Source: Paenibacillus camelliae (GTDB lineage Bacteria; Bacillota; Bacilli; Paenibacillales; Paenibacillaceae). Taken from it: a stretch of 64,000 nt of DNA. A program made the translations under genes and the position numbers. This document shows positions 7,264 through 15,792 of this stretch, piece after piece (the first letter of the stretch is position 1; each line of letters opens with the position of its first letter). The notes beneath the pieces are model-generated. The model was not told the origin of the DNA, searched no databases, and saw only the letters and a list, made by a program, of their open reading frames with translations. The stretch is taken from contig NZ_JAMBNY010000013.1 of the NCBI RefSeq assembly GCF_023715345.1, positions 51,828 through 115,827 on the forward strand. The letters are read 5' to 3'.

Positions 7264-8895
7264 TTATAGCTTTAGTTCTCCGTCATACATTTTTTCACGT
7301 AGAGCTTTGATCTCACTGCTCTCAAGATATTCATCATACGTCATTAAGCGGTCAATGACACCGTTTGGCGTAAACTCAATAATACGGTTCGCTACCGTTT
7401 GAACGAATTGATGGTCATGAGATGTAAACAATACAGTACAATCTGTTTCCATCATACCGTTGTTCAATGCTGTAATGGATTCTAGATCCAAGTGGTTCGT
7501 AGGCTCATCCATAATAAATACGTTTGCGCCTTCCAGCATCATCTTAGACAACATACAACGAACCTTTTCTCCCCCTGAAAGCACATTCGCTTTCTTCAGC
7601 GCTTCATCACCAGAGAATAGCATACGGCCTAAAAATCCGCGAAGGAATGTTTCGTCTGGATCTTTAGAATATTGACGCAGCCATTCCACGAGGTTCATAT
7701 CAACACCGTCAAAATACTTTGAGTTGTCTTTCGGGAAATAAGAACGTGTCGTTGTAACTCCCCAAGAATATGTTCCTGCATCCGGCTCACGCTCACCAGC
7801 AATTGTTTCGAAGAACGCTGTTTTGGGAAGGCCGTTCGGACCAACAAAGGCTATTTTATCACCTTTATTAATGGTAAGTGTTAAATTATTGATCAGCACT
7901 TCGCCTTCAACAGAAATCGTTAAGCCTTCTGTAAGCAGCAGCTGCTTACCAGCTTCGCGCTCTCCTTTAAATTGGATAAACGGATATTTACGATTCGAAG
8001 GGCGAATGTCATCAAGTGTAATTTTATCAAGAAGCTTTTTACGAGAAGTTGCTTGCTTGGATTTTGATTTATTCGCGCTAAAGCGTTGAACAAACGCTTG
8101 AAGCTCTTTAATCTTATCTTCCTTCTTCTTGTTCTCAGCACGCATAAGCTGTAGTGCCAGCTGACTGGACTCGTACCAGAAGTCGTAGTTACCAACATAC
8201 ATCTGAATTTTACCGAAGTCGATATCAGCGATATGCGTACATACCGTGTTCAAGAAATGACGATCATGGCTGACTACGATAACAGTACCTTCGTAATCTG
8301 CAAGGAAGTTTTCCAACCAACGAATCGATTCAATGTCCAAATGGTTCGTAGGCTCATCGAGTAATAGAATTTGTGGCGAACCGAACAATGCTTGTGCTAG
8401 GAGCACGCGTACCTTCTCATTGCCGTCAAGCTCAGCCATTTGCTTGTAATGAAGATCTGGTCCGATGCCAAGACCGTTAAGCATTTCTGCTGCCTCAGAC
8501 TCAGCTTCCCAGCCGTTCATCTCTGCAAATTCTGCTTCAAGCTCACCCGCACGCATACCATCCTCATCGGTAAAGTCTGCTTTAGCGTAGAGCGCATCCT
8601 TTTCCTTCATTACATCATACAGTTTTTTATGACCCATAATGACCGTTTCAAGCACTTGAAACTCATCATACTCATAATGGTTCTGCTTCAATACTGCTAG
8701 ACGCTCACCTGGTGTAATATGCACTTCACCTTGGGAAGGCTCGATTTCACCAGATAATATTTTAAGGAAAGTAGACTTCCCAGCACCGTTCGCACCGATT
8801 AGGCCATAACAGTTACCAGGAGTAAACTTAATATTTACATCTTCAAAAAGCGCACGCTTGCCAAATCGAAGCGTGATGCCATTTGTACTAATCAT
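7264..8895 (-). CDS. ABC-F family ATPase (YkpA/YbiT type)
   Basis: Cytosolic protein with two tandem ABC domains and no membrane segment, 543 aa, matching the YkpA/YbiT group of ABC-F proteins that act on ribosomes. The first Walker A is GANGAGKST (about 34-42), the first signature is LDGNEKV, and the first Walker B is ILLLDEPTNHLD. A charged P-site-tRNA-interaction-type linker (KKKEDKIKELQAFV through SKQATSRKKLLDK) follows, then the second domain with LSGGEKV and FIMDEPTNHLD. The second Walker A is degenerate (GPNGLPKTA, no glycine before the Lys), and the first signature lacks the usual SGG. Similar departures are, from memory, a feature of YkpA-type proteins. It is monocistronic with a clear terminator. 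The target (general translation factor or resistance) is not settled. Confidence 0.9.
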   Translation of the reverse strand: MISTNGITLRFGKRALFEDVNIKFTPGNCYGLIGANGAGKSTFLKILSGEIEPSQGEVHITPGERLAVLKQNHYEYDEFQVLETVIMGHKKLYDVMKEKDALYAKADFTDEDGMRAGELEAEFAEMNGWEAESEAAEMLNGLGIGPDLHYKQMAELDGNEKVRVLLAQALFGSPQILLLDEPTNHLDIESIRWLENFLADYEGTVIVVSHDRHFLNTVCTHIADIDFGKIQMYVGNYDFWYESSQLALQLMRAENKKKEDKIKELQAFVQRFSANKSKSKQATSRKKLLDKITLDDIRPSNRKYPFIQFKGEREAGKQLLLTEGLTISVEGEVLINNLTLTINKGDKIAFVGPNGLPKTAFFETIAGEREPDAGTYSWGVTTTRSYFPKDNSKYFDGVDMNLVEWLRQYSKDPDETFLRGFLGRMLFSGDEALKKANVLSGGEKVRCMLSKMMLEGANVFIMDEPTNHLDLESITALNNGMMETDCTVLFTSHDHQFVQTVANRIIEFTPNGVIDRLMTYDEYLESSEIKALREKMYDGELKL

Positions 8896-9107
8896 GAGTA
8901 AATCCCGTCCTTCTCTTCATACTTACTACCTCGGACTATTATAGCATAGTCTCTCTTATAAAACTCTCGTTTAACGCTAAATTTTCGAAATCATTGTTCA
9001 TAATTGGAGCTCACCACTTAAAATCTGCTTGAAATTTTGATATTTTATAAATAACTGTTAAGCTAAATCTATACCAAAATTTTATTAAATCCGGGGAGGA
9101 TCTATAT

Positions 9108-10253
9108 ATGAAGCTGCTATCGATTGAACCAACACCTAGTCCGAACTCTATGAAGCTTAATTTAGACGAGACATTACCGCGTGGCCGTCGTCTTACGTAC
9201 ACCGTCAAGGAGCTAGAGCAGACGCCGGAGCCTTATCGCAGCCTGCTTTCTATTCAAGGTGTAAGAAGCTTATTCCATACAACAGATTTTATTGCACTAG
9301 ACCGTAAGCCGGGTGCAGACTGGGCTGCAATTCTAGCTGAAGCACGCACCATTCTACAGGCTGATCAGGAGCTGGCTACTGGAGTCGGCCAATCTAGCAC
9401 GAGCTATGGGGAAGCTCAGGTGCTTGTGCAGATGTTCCGCGGTATTCCAATCCAGGTTCGTGTTCGCACCGTTGACGGTGAAACTAGAGCTGCACTTCCA
9501 CAAAAATTCATTGATGCCGTTTCCAAAGCCGCTGGCTCAACGATGATTCGTGAGCGGAAGCTCGAGGAGTTCGGTGTTCGTTACGGAGCACCTGAGGACA
9601 TCGCAAGTGAGATCGTACAGGAGCTTGAAGCAAGCTACACTGCCGATCGTCTGGAAGAGCTCATTCATGCATCACTTGCTATAGGCAATGCTGGTGACAG
9701 CACACCGCAGCAGGAGATTGTTCGTCCGGCACCATTGGATGGACATCACGTGCTTCGTGAATTTGAGCATGAAGACTGGCAAGCACGTTATGCTGCGCTT
9801 GATCGTTATGCACTGGATGAGCAAGCGCCACAGGTGCTGCAGCTAGCACTAAAGGATAGCAATGCATCCATCCGTAGACTGGCTGTCGTTTTCCTTGGTG
9901 ATCTTCGCACGCCTGAGGCGATGCCGCTGCTCTATCAAGCATTAGCTGATTCCTCTGCCTCTGTACGTCGTACAGCTGGCGATACGCTTTCTGATCTTGG
10001 TGATGCGGGTGCCATCGAACCGATGATTACCGCACTAAGTGACAAGAACAAGCTCGTTCGCTGGAGAGCAGCACGCTTCATGTATGAGGTTGGAGATGAA
10101 CGCGCATTGCCTGCACTGAAGATTGCAGCGAATGATCCTGAGTTTGAAATTCAGCTGCAAGCAAAAATTGCGATTGAACGTATTGAACGAGGAGAAGAAG
10201 CGGCTGGTTCCGTATGGCAGCAAATGACTGCTGCTCGGCAAAAGCAGCAATAA
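9108..10253 (+). CDS. Conserved virulence factor C-like protein (CvfC/YpgR), NifU-N-like plus HEAT repeats
   Basis: Cytosolic 381-aa protein. The N-terminus (1-90, starting LLSIEPTPSPNSMKL) resembles the Nfu/NifU N-terminal-like domain. A conserved middle domain follows (about 100-200), then at least four HEAT-like repeats (about 215-360; for example DSNASIRRLAVVFLGDLRTP, DSSASVRRTAGDTLSDLG and DKNKLVRWRAARFMYEVGD). The architecture matches B. subtilis YpgR and S. aureus CvfC. CvfC affects virulence gene expression in S. aureus, but the biochemical role is unknown. GGGGAGG lies about 10 nt before ATG 9108. It is transcribed alone and ends in a hairpin. Confidence 0.85.
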   Translation: MKLLSIEPTPSPNSMKLNLDETLPRGRRLTYTVKELEQTPEPYRSLLSIQGVRSLFHTTDFIALDRKPGADWAAILAEARTILQADQELATGVGQSSTSYGEAQVLVQMFRGIPIQVRVRTVDGETRAALPQKFIDAVSKAAGSTMIRERKLEEFGVRYGAPEDIASEIVQELEASYTADRLEELIHASLAIGNAGDSTPQQEIVRPAPLDGHHVLREFEHEDWQARYAALDRYALDEQAPQVLQLALKDSNASIRRLAVVFLGDLRTPEAMPLLYQALADSSASVRRTAGDTLSDLGDAGAIEPMITALSDKNKLVRWRAARFMYEVGDERALPALKIAANDPEFEIQLQAKIAIERIERGEEAAGSVWQQMTAARQKQQ

Positions 10254-10306
10254 GTCTATGCTGAACCTAATGCTGTAACGAGCTCAATACCCGACTATAG
10301 ATTGAG

Positions 10307-10356
10307 AAAAGCAGTAGAAGTGCGGTCCACGGGCTTGCACAGCTACTGCTTTTTAC
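10307..10356 (+). terminator. Terminator of the CvfC-like gene
   Basis: AAAAGCAGTAG pairs with CTACTGCTTTTT across a loop that itself contains GTGC/GCAC pairing. A T run follows. Confidence 0.8.
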
Positions 10357-10373
10357 ATGTACATTCATTTTTG

Positions 10374-10424
10374 CTCTTACTGCATTTACACTCTTACTGC
10401 TTCTACGCTCTCACTGCTTTTACG
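10374..10424. repeat. Three 17-bp tandem repeats
   Basis: CTCTTACTGCATTTACA, CTCTTACTGCTTCTACG and CTCTCACTGCTTTTACG follow one another without spacer, just past the stop codon of the ArsR-family gene. A partial fourth unit follows. This is a minisatellite-like array of unknown role. Confidence 0.75.
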
Positions 10425-10436
10425 CTTCTTCACGAA

Positions 10437-10745
10437 TTAATGCTCCGCATGGTCTATCGCTTGCTTCAACAGTGAAATGACATGACTGTCGTCACAGGAG
10501 TATATCATCGTCGTTCCTTCCCGGCGATTTTTAACGAGCTTCATCATCCGCAGAAAGCTTAGCTGATGCGATACTGCTGACTGCGACATCTCTAGCACCT
10601 CAGTCAAATGCCCCACCGAGCATTCCTCCTGCGATAGCAGATACAATATTTTTATTCGCGTCGGGTCAGACAATGCCTTAAACATTTGTGAGATGTGATC
10701 AATCGTCTCCGAGCTTAAAAACGCATGGTCCTTAGCCTCCATCAT
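10437..10745 (-). CDS. ArsR/SmtB-family metal sensor, CzrA-like
   Basis: Winged-helix repressor of 102 aa. Core HTH segments are LSDPTRIKILYLLSQEE and MSQSAVSHQLSFLR. The alpha-5 zinc site of CzrA/SmtB is intact: Asp86 and His88 (DSH) and His99 and His102 (HAEH), with the same spacing (2, 11, 3) as CzrA Asp84/His86/His97/His100. It should dissociate from DNA on binding Zn(II) or Co(II). AGGTGG precedes the paired ATGs at 10745 and 10742, and the longer frame beginning at 10775 lacks a ribosome site. CzrA usually controls an adjacent CDF zinc exporter, but the only CDF here is 3.4 kb away and of Mn type. The true target may be itself or a distant gene. Confidence 0.88.
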   Translation of the reverse strand: MMEAKDHAFLSSETIDHISQMFKALSDPTRIKILYLLSQEECSVGHLTEVLEMSQSAVSHQLSFLRMMKLVKNRREGTTMIYSCDDSHVISLLKQAIDHAEH

Positions 10746-10770
10746 TATTCCACCTTTATATGCACATATC

Positions 10771-10796
10771 TTCATTTATTATTATAAATATTCGAC
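10771..10796. promoter_or_regulatory. Possible operator of the CzrA-like repressor
   Basis: ATTTAT and ATAAAT form an inverted repeat (10774-10789) flanked by TTC and ATTCGA, in the region where the promoter of the ArsR-family gene must lie. It is AT-rich like SmtB/CzrA operators, but the match is loose. Confidence 0.3.
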
Positions 10797-10852
10797 TAAT
10801 TCTGGAGTGTTGTCAAGCAGGCAGGATCCACCACTCCTCCTTAATCCATGTG

Positions 10853-12127
10853 CTAGGAATACGCGAAGGTAAGCTGTACAGCTGTATCTCCTTGCTCGCT
10901 AAGCTCATAGTAGCTCATTTGATAGGATAGTCTTTTGTTTAGTGAACGCAGTGCCTTCTCTACATCCTTCTCGACTTGCTGGCCTTCCACATAACGAAAC
11001 TCAAGCTCCGTTTGCTTCTGCTCCACAGCTAGCTTCAGGAGCTCGCGCAGCTCATCGTAGGCTGAAACGGTAAACTCATCATCATGCCAATGGAAGCCAA
11101 GCTCCTCTCGCAATGCCTGCAGCTCCTTGTATGCTTCTGACTGAGCATCGAGTACAGCAGCTTTTTCCTTCAGCGTCGTTTTATAGCTAACCGTTGCGAC
11201 AGGATAATCCCCTTCCCAGATATGATCCTTGCTTAGCTCCTCATCACTAACGAGGTAGTAACGATAGCTCACATCATCTGGCGCTTGACCGACTGGATCA
11301 TCCCAAGTAAGGTCCAGCTGATACCAACGATCATCTAGCTTAATCATATTCCAGGCATGCTCCTGACCCTTTGCTGTCCCCTCTACGATCCGAACATCGA
11401 AGCCCGCTTCACTGTAAAGCATATAACCAAGCATTGCATAGCCTTGGCAAACAGCAAGCCCTTCCGTCAATGCCTCATAGGCCGTATAACGTGTCAATCC
11501 CTCATCGTATTGGACATGTGTAACGACCCAGTCATGCAGTAGCTTAATCTGTTCTTCCTTCGTGTATTGTGATAGATTCATCGAGGCGATAAGCTCCTTC
11601 ACATACTGTTGCACTTGCTCGGTCATTTCCTTGCTTTCACGGAAGTCTGTTTTTAGCTCAACCTCTGTATATAGCAGTTTGTTACTAATGGTGTAGCTGT
11701 AGGAGGACATCGCATACCGAGAGTATTCATTCATGACGAGCGCTTGATCTAGCCAGTTACTAAGCTCACTAGAAACTTTGTCATAGGAGCCTTCGATTCG
11801 GAAGGTAACGCTCGGACTCCTCTCGTCTAGCTGCGCTGCTAGAAACTGTACAATGCCATCGACATCGCTTGTGGAGAGCTCTGTATTCGATACTGCTGCC
11901 GTTGCTGACGTATTTTCCATAGACAGGTTCTTTTGAAGCGACAGCGATTGCTCTACCTTATCAAGCTCTTCCTTAAGCTTCGTACCCGCCTTCTGTGCGG
12001 TTTGCTGCATCGTATCCTGGAACGTTTCTATAATAGCTGGCTTAGACTCCCACGTGATCTCTTTTAGCAAATAATAGGATAGGTACAACGCCGCAATGAC
12101 GAACAGAATACCTAGTAGTTTCCTCAT
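10853..12127 (-). CDS. Membrane-anchored transglutaminase-like domain protein
   Basis: 424-aa protein with an N-terminal TM (4-21) and the rest outside. A coiled-coil-prone segment (38-65) is followed by a transglutaminase-like core with the complete triad: Cys227 (AVCQGYA), His257 (EHAWNMI) and Asp272 (LDLTWDD). The motif ALTEGLAVCQGYAMLGYML is characteristic of bacterial surface transglutaminase-like proteins, which often act as proteases or peptidases. The C-terminal ~120 residues match nothing I recognise. The start is ATG 12127, preceded by a GGAGG sequence. Substrate unknown. The gene seems to be transcribed alone. Confidence 0.82.
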   Translation of the reverse strand: MRKLLGILFVIAALYLSYYLLKEITWESKPAIIETFQDTMQQTAQKAGTKLKEELDKVEQSLSLQKNLSMENTSATAAVSNTELSTSDVDGIVQFLAAQLDERSPSVTFRIEGSYDKVSSELSNWLDQALVMNEYSRYAMSSYSYTISNKLLYTEVELKTDFRESKEMTEQVQQYVKELIASMNLSQYTKEEQIKLLHDWVVTHVQYDEGLTRYTAYEALTEGLAVCQGYAMLGYMLYSEAGFDVRIVEGTAKGQEHAWNMIKLDDRWYQLDLTWDDPVGQAPDDVSYRYYLVSDEELSKDHIWEGDYPVATVSYKTTLKEKAAVLDAQSEAYKELQALREELGFHWHDDEFTVSAYDELRELLKLAVEQKQTELEFRYVEGQQVEKDVEKALRSLNKRLSYQMSYYELSEQGDTAVQLTFAYS

Positions 12128-12248
12128 AACAGCCTCCTTTTCGGCTTATTGATAAACTCTTCATTATTCTATTTTCTACTAAAGTTTCATAGAATATACC
12201 TATTGTATTGCAGCTAAAGCGCAAAACAGTGCGTTAGAATAGATGCTG

Positions 12249-12881
12249 CTACAGCTCTGCAACGATCTCTGTGTAGCGCCTAACTGTGGCAGTAATCTCC
12301 TCAAAGCGCCCAGCCTTCGCATGCTCAAGATCAACTAGCTTAGTGCCCATCCCAACCGCCTGTGCACCTGCTGCAAAGTATTCCGTAATATTGTCGAGCC
12401 TTACACCGCCTGTAGCAATAATCGGAAGGTCTGCAATCGGTCCTCTAATTTCACGTATATAGTTTATTCCTAACGTTCCCATCGGGAACAGTTTAATCGC
12501 ATCAACGCCTGCCTTTTTTGCAGCTAGTATTTCTGTTGGCGTCATCACACCAGGCCAGATCGGTATGTGCTGCTGCTTCGCATAGTCAATAACCTCTACA
12601 TCCAAATTCGGAGAGATGAGAAACTGCGCCCCCGCTGCAACTGCACGCTTCGCATGCTCCAGATCGATAACGGTTCCCGCGCCAACATAGGCCTGCTTAG
12701 AAAACTCCTTTCTCCACTCGGTAATCATCGATTCTGCTCCTGCTGTATTCATCGTAATCTCCATAAATCTTACACCGCCGCGTATAATCGCTTGACCCGT
12801 TTGTAATGAATAATGAGGCTCTACACCACGTAATATCGCAATAATTTTACTATCAATCAGTTCGTTCAGCATTGTCATCAC
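12249..12881 (-). CDS. eda: 2-keto-3-deoxy-6-phosphogluconate aldolase
   Basis: Class I aldolase of the KDPG/KHG family, 210 aa. It cleaves KDPG to pyruvate and glyceraldehyde-3-phosphate. Catalytic features are Glu in FMEITMN, the Schiff-base Lys in AIKLFPMGT, and phosphate-binding loops IATGGV and GMGTKLV. The GTG at 12881 lies 1 nt past the MutY stop; AAGGGAG within the end of mutY also serves ATG 12878. It is therefore translationally coupled to mutY. No KDG kinase or other hexuronate gene is nearby, so the physiological source of KDPG is not shown by context. Confidence 0.92.
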   Translation of the reverse strand: MMTMLNELIDSKIIAILRGVEPHYSLQTGQAIIRGGVRFMEITMNTAGAESMITEWRKEFSKQAYVGAGTVIDLEHAKRAVAAGAQFLISPNLDVEVIDYAKQQHIPIWPGVMTPTEILAAKKAGVDAIKLFPMGTLGINYIREIRGPIADLPIIATGGVRLDNITEYFAAGAQAVGMGTKLVDLEHAKAGRFEEITATVRRYTEIVAEL

Positions 12882-12882
12882 A

Positions 12883-14220
12883 CTATACTCCCTTCGACTT
12901 CCAATAGTTTCGCAATATTTTTAAGAATAAATTAGGAAATGGCAAGCTGTTCATATCGTCCTTCGATATATAACGCAGCTGAGCCTCTTGTTTAAGCTCA
13001 GACTGATTATGCTGCTTCTGCTCCGATGATTGCTCCAGCTCCGTTGACTGCTCCTGCTCGTGAGCAATACTTTGCGTCTGCTCGTAATCTGTCGCTGACT
13101 CCGCGACCTTCAAATTGCTTAATCGTTCATCAATGAGCCCCTGCTCTTCGTCGGCTGCCATAATATCTCTATCGTGGGCTGCAGCAATTTCCTGCTGTAC
13201 TTCCTCCGCGCTATCCGCCACAAAGAATCTCATCTTCCAGTGAATATGACTGAATATATGCTCCTGATCGCATAGCCATGCTTTCGGTCTAATAAGCATG
13301 CCATGATTGACGTATAGCTCCTCAGAGATCGCTTGGCCGAGCAGTGGCTGCTCCTTCTGCTCTTCTTCATACAGCGCAGCTTGATCCCCCTCAATAAGTA
13401 CATGAGGCAGCTCCCACATGCCGGCAAGCAGTCCTTCAGTTGGTCGCTGACGCACAAGCACTTTGCCTGCATGCTCACCCTGACCTTCAACGATGACAGC
13501 AGCTCTATATTCTACTCTCGCCTTTTTCGCTTTAGTCTTAATAGGCAGCTCCAGCTCTCTTCCTTGCAGCCTAGCCTCACAGTTGTCCATCACTGGGCAT
13601 ATAAGACAATTGGGATTTTTGGGCGTGCACATTAATGCACCAAGCTCCATGAGCGCTTGGTTAAAATATCGTGCCTGTCCCTCTGGAATCATCGTTGCAA
13701 CAAGCTTTTCTAGCTTCACTCTTGTTGACGCTTTAGCGATATCATCCTCTAATGCAAAAAATCGAGAGATGACCCGCATCACATTGCCATCCACAGCGGG
13801 AATTGGCTCATTGTAGGCAATGCTCATGATCGCTCCGCACGTATAAGGTCCTACACCCTTTAAGGCAGCTACCTCTTCCTTCGTTGTAGGCATGATCCCA
13901 TTATGCTGCTCCATGACCATCCTCGCACCAGCCTGTAAATTACGCGCTCTCGAATAATAGCCTAAGCCTTCCCAGCTCTTTAAAACCTCATCCTCAGGAG
14001 CCTCTGCAAGAGCTTTAATGGTAGGGAATTTATTAATAAATGAATTGAAATATGGAATGACCGTATCTACTCTTGTTTGCTGAAGCATGATCTCAGAAAC
14101 CCAAATACGATAAGGATCTTGGTTCTGTCTCCAAGGCAAATCGCGCTGAATATGAAAATACCATTCCAGCAAATCCTTCCCGTATTTCACCTTTTTTTGC
14201 TCCAAGCTGTTATGTGTCAT
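12883..14220 (-). CDS. mutY: A/G-specific adenine DNA glycosylase with Gln/Glu-rich insert
   Basis: Base-excision repair enzyme removing adenine opposite 8-oxoguanine. The HhH-GPD domain has catalytic Glu43 (EIMLQQTR) and Asp144 (AVDGNVMRV), and the helix-hairpin-helix is LKGVGPYTCGA. The [4Fe-4S] ligands are Cys198, Cys205, Cys208 and Cys214 (C-x6-C-x2-C-x5-C). A C-terminal NUDIX-like domain reads 8-oxoG (from ARVEYRAAVIV). At 445 aa it is longer than B. subtilis MutY. The extra length is a Gln/Glu-rich low-complexity insert (about 375-415; for example HEQEQSTELEQSSEQKQ) inside the C-terminal domain. It is followed directly by eda. Confidence 0.95.
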   Translation of the reverse strand: MTHNSLEQKKVKYGKDLLEWYFHIQRDLPWRQNQDPYRIWVSEIMLQQTRVDTVIPYFNSFINKFPTIKALAEAPEDEVLKSWEGLGYYSRARNLQAGARMVMEQHNGIMPTTKEEVAALKGVGPYTCGAIMSIAYNEPIPAVDGNVMRVISRFFALEDDIAKASTRVKLEKLVATMIPEGQARYFNQALMELGALMCTPKNPNCLICPVMDNCEARLQGRELELPIKTKAKKARVEYRAAVIVEGQGEHAGKVLVRQRPTEGLLAGMWELPHVLIEGDQAALYEEEQKEQPLLGQAISEELYVNHGMLIRPKAWLCDQEHIFSHIHWKMRFFVADSAEEVQQEIAAAHDRDIMAADEEQGLIDERLSNLKVAESATDYEQTQSIAHEQEQSTELEQSSEQKQHNQSELKQEAQLRYISKDDMNSLPFPNLFLKILRNYWKSKGV

Positions 14221-14241
14221 CGTAATAAACCGCCTTTATAT

Positions 14242-14269
14242 TTGAAATTACAGTGTAGATCACTATAAT
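14242..14269 (+). promoter_or_regulatory. Predicted SigA promoter of the cytochrome c gene
   Basis: TTGAAA (14242-14247) and TATAAT (14264-14269) are separated by 16 bp, about 50 nt before the GTG start. Confidence 0.65.
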
Positions 14270-14320
14270 GGTAATGAATGATCTCGTTTATTATATCACT
14301 TATCTCTGGGAGGTCTAACT

Positions 14321-14665
14321 GTGAAATCTATGAAACTAGTGATCCTAATCGGAATAGCGGCCATGCTTCTGACGGCATGCGGCCAGTCCGACAACGATAG
14401 CGGCAAAGTAACACTTAAACAAGCCCCTGACGAGGTAGCTTCAATCTATAAATCTTCCTGTATTGGCTGTCATGCAACAGATCTATCTGGGAAAATTGGA
14501 GACAAAACGGATATACAGCTAGTCTTCGAACGCTTGAGCTACGAGGAGATCATAGAGGCAATTATGCAAGGTGGAGATACAATGCCATCGTTTAAGGACA
14601 GCCTGACAGAAGAAGAAATTAACGGGCTAGCAGCGTGGCTTTCGAAGCAGCAGCAAGTAGAATAA
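14321..14665 (+). CDS. Membrane-anchored c-type cytochrome lipoprotein (CccB-like)
   Basis: Small lipoprotein cytochrome c, 114 aa, acting in electron transfer on the outer face of the membrane. The signal peptide ends in the lipobox LTAC with Cys20 as the lipidated residue. The single heme-binding motif is C47-IG-C50-H51, and the distal ligand is probably Met88 (TMPSF). Size and layout match B. subtilis CccB (cytochrome c551). The GTG start at 14321 has GGGAGG 7 nt upstream. It is divergent from mutY. Its redox partner is not identifiable from the neighbourhood. Confidence 0.92.
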   Translation: MKSMKLVILIGIAAMLLTACGQSDNDSGKVTLKQAPDEVASIYKSSCIGCHATDLSGKIGDKTDIQLVFERLSYEEIIEAIMQGGDTMPSFKDSLTEEEINGLAAWLSKQQQVE

Positions 14666-14672
14666 AAGCAAA

Positions 14673-14713
14673 CATCGGCACGGTCAACGAGTGTGATCAT
14701 GCCGATGCTTTAT
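14673..14713. terminator. Bidirectional terminator between cytochrome c and GNAT genes
   Basis: CATCGGCA (14673-14680) pairs with TGCCGATG (14700-14707), then CTTTAT. Reversed, the stem is followed by TTTGCTTTTATT. Confidence 0.7.
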
Positions 14714-14730
14714 ATTAAATAAGCTACTAC

Positions 14731-15288
14731 TTATTCAATCGTAAAATCATTAGCGAAACGTTGTTCGTTTATATGAAATAGAACATGTTCGCTTAAAGGA
14801 CTATCTTTCTCTACCTTAGGATGACGGAACATCTTTATCCTTTCCATCCCGATTTTTTTCATTACATTTTTGGATGGGTTATTCACATCAGCAGTAAAGC
14901 TATAAACGTCATTAAACCCCAGCTTGTCGAATCCATACTGCAAGCAGGCTGAAGCTCCCTCAGTTGCATACCCTTTTCCCCAAGCCTCTTTTTTTAGCCG
15001 CCAGCCTATTTCGATGCAAGGTGTGAAATCAGCCTCGAAGGTTGCCCTGTGAAAGCCAATAAATCCTATAAATTCTTTAGTTTCCTTTACCTCCACAGCA
15101 TACAACCCAAAGCCATACTCCTTAAATTCCACTAAAATCCTTTGATAAAAAGCATTGGTTTCTTCGCTCGTTAAGGTTTTAGGGAAATACCTCATGACCT
15201 GTTCATCCGCATTTAATTGACTGAATGGCTCTAAGTCCTCTGCTTCCCAGTCACGCAGTTGCAATCTCGACGTTTCTAAATATATCAT
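14731..15288 (-). CDS. GNAT acetyltransferase, RimJ/RimL type
   Basis: 185-aa N-acetyltransferase of the RimJ/RimL-like group. It begins IYLETSRLQLRDW (typical beta-1), contains the acetyl-CoA loop WGKGYATEGA, and ends with the helix and strand NPSKNVMKKIGME. GAGAGGTG lies a few nt before ATG 15288; the open frame continues upstream to 15390 without a ribosome site, so that extension is rejected. Substrate unknown: members modify ribosomal N-termini, antibiotics or small amines. It is a single gene. Confidence 0.88.
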   Translation of the reverse strand: MIYLETSRLQLRDWEAEDLEPFSQLNADEQVMRYFPKTLTSEETNAFYQRILVEFKEYGFGLYAVEVKETKEFIGFIGFHRATFEADFTPCIEIGWRLKKEAWGKGYATEGASACLQYGFDKLGFNDVYSFTADVNNPSKNVMKKIGMERIKMFRHPKVEKDSPLSEHVLFHINEQRFANDFTIE

Positions 15289-15527
15289 GGTACACCTCTC
15301 TAACTTTCCTGCTTGTTCGCTTAATAAGACTAGCAGAAATCCTAAGTTTTGTTTACATTTCGACACAGTAAGCAGGCATAATTTGAACAACGCAATTATC
15401 TTATTCGAAGCGATATTCTCTTATTTCTTGCAGCTATGTAACGTAACCGGTTATAAACTACAGTACAATCATTAATGCGTATACATCAAGTATCACAGTA
15501 TCTACAACAGAAATAAAAACACCACTA
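15289..15527. other. Intergenic region, nothing recognised
   Basis: About 240 bp between the GNAT start and the tandem repeat. No promoter of high quality, RNA gene or convincing ORF was seen. Short plus-strand frames here lack ribosome sites. Confidence 0.5.
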
Positions 15528-15792
15528 CCCCAGACGGAGTAATGGTGAAAGTATACATCAAAGGTACGCCCACGAGACGCCCCAGCGGAGTAATGATGAG
15601 TGTACATCGAAGGCACACACACGAGACACCCCAGCGGAGTAATGATGTTGTGTACATCGAAGGCACACACACGAGATACCCCAGCGGAGTAATGGTGAGT
15701 GTACATCGAAGGCACACACACGAGATACCCCAGCGGAGTAATGATGAGTGTACATCGAAGGCACACACACGAGACACCCCAGCGGAGTAATG
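15528..15792. repeat. Tandem array of a 49-50 bp unit (six boxes)
   Basis: The box CCCCAGCGGAGTAATG recurs at 15528 (degenerate, CCCCAGACGG), 15580, 15629, 15679, 15728 and 15777, with periods of 52, 49, 50, 49 and 49. The sequence between boxes (GAGTGTACATCGAAGGCACA and onward) is conserved too, so this is a true tandem repeat and not a repeat-spacer array. The period is not a multiple of three, so the frames translating it on either strand are artefacts. The first and fourth copies have the variant GGTG for GATG. It lies beyond the stop codon of acpS. Confidence 0.88.

Noticed and set aside
7073..7402. 109-codon plus-strand ORF between the CDF and ABC-F genes
   Set aside because: It runs through the ABC-F terminator and into the antisense of the ABC-F 3' end, with no ribosome site.
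15528..15792. CRISPR array
   Set aside because: The whole 49-bp unit is conserved, so there are no unique spacers, and no cas genes are present.
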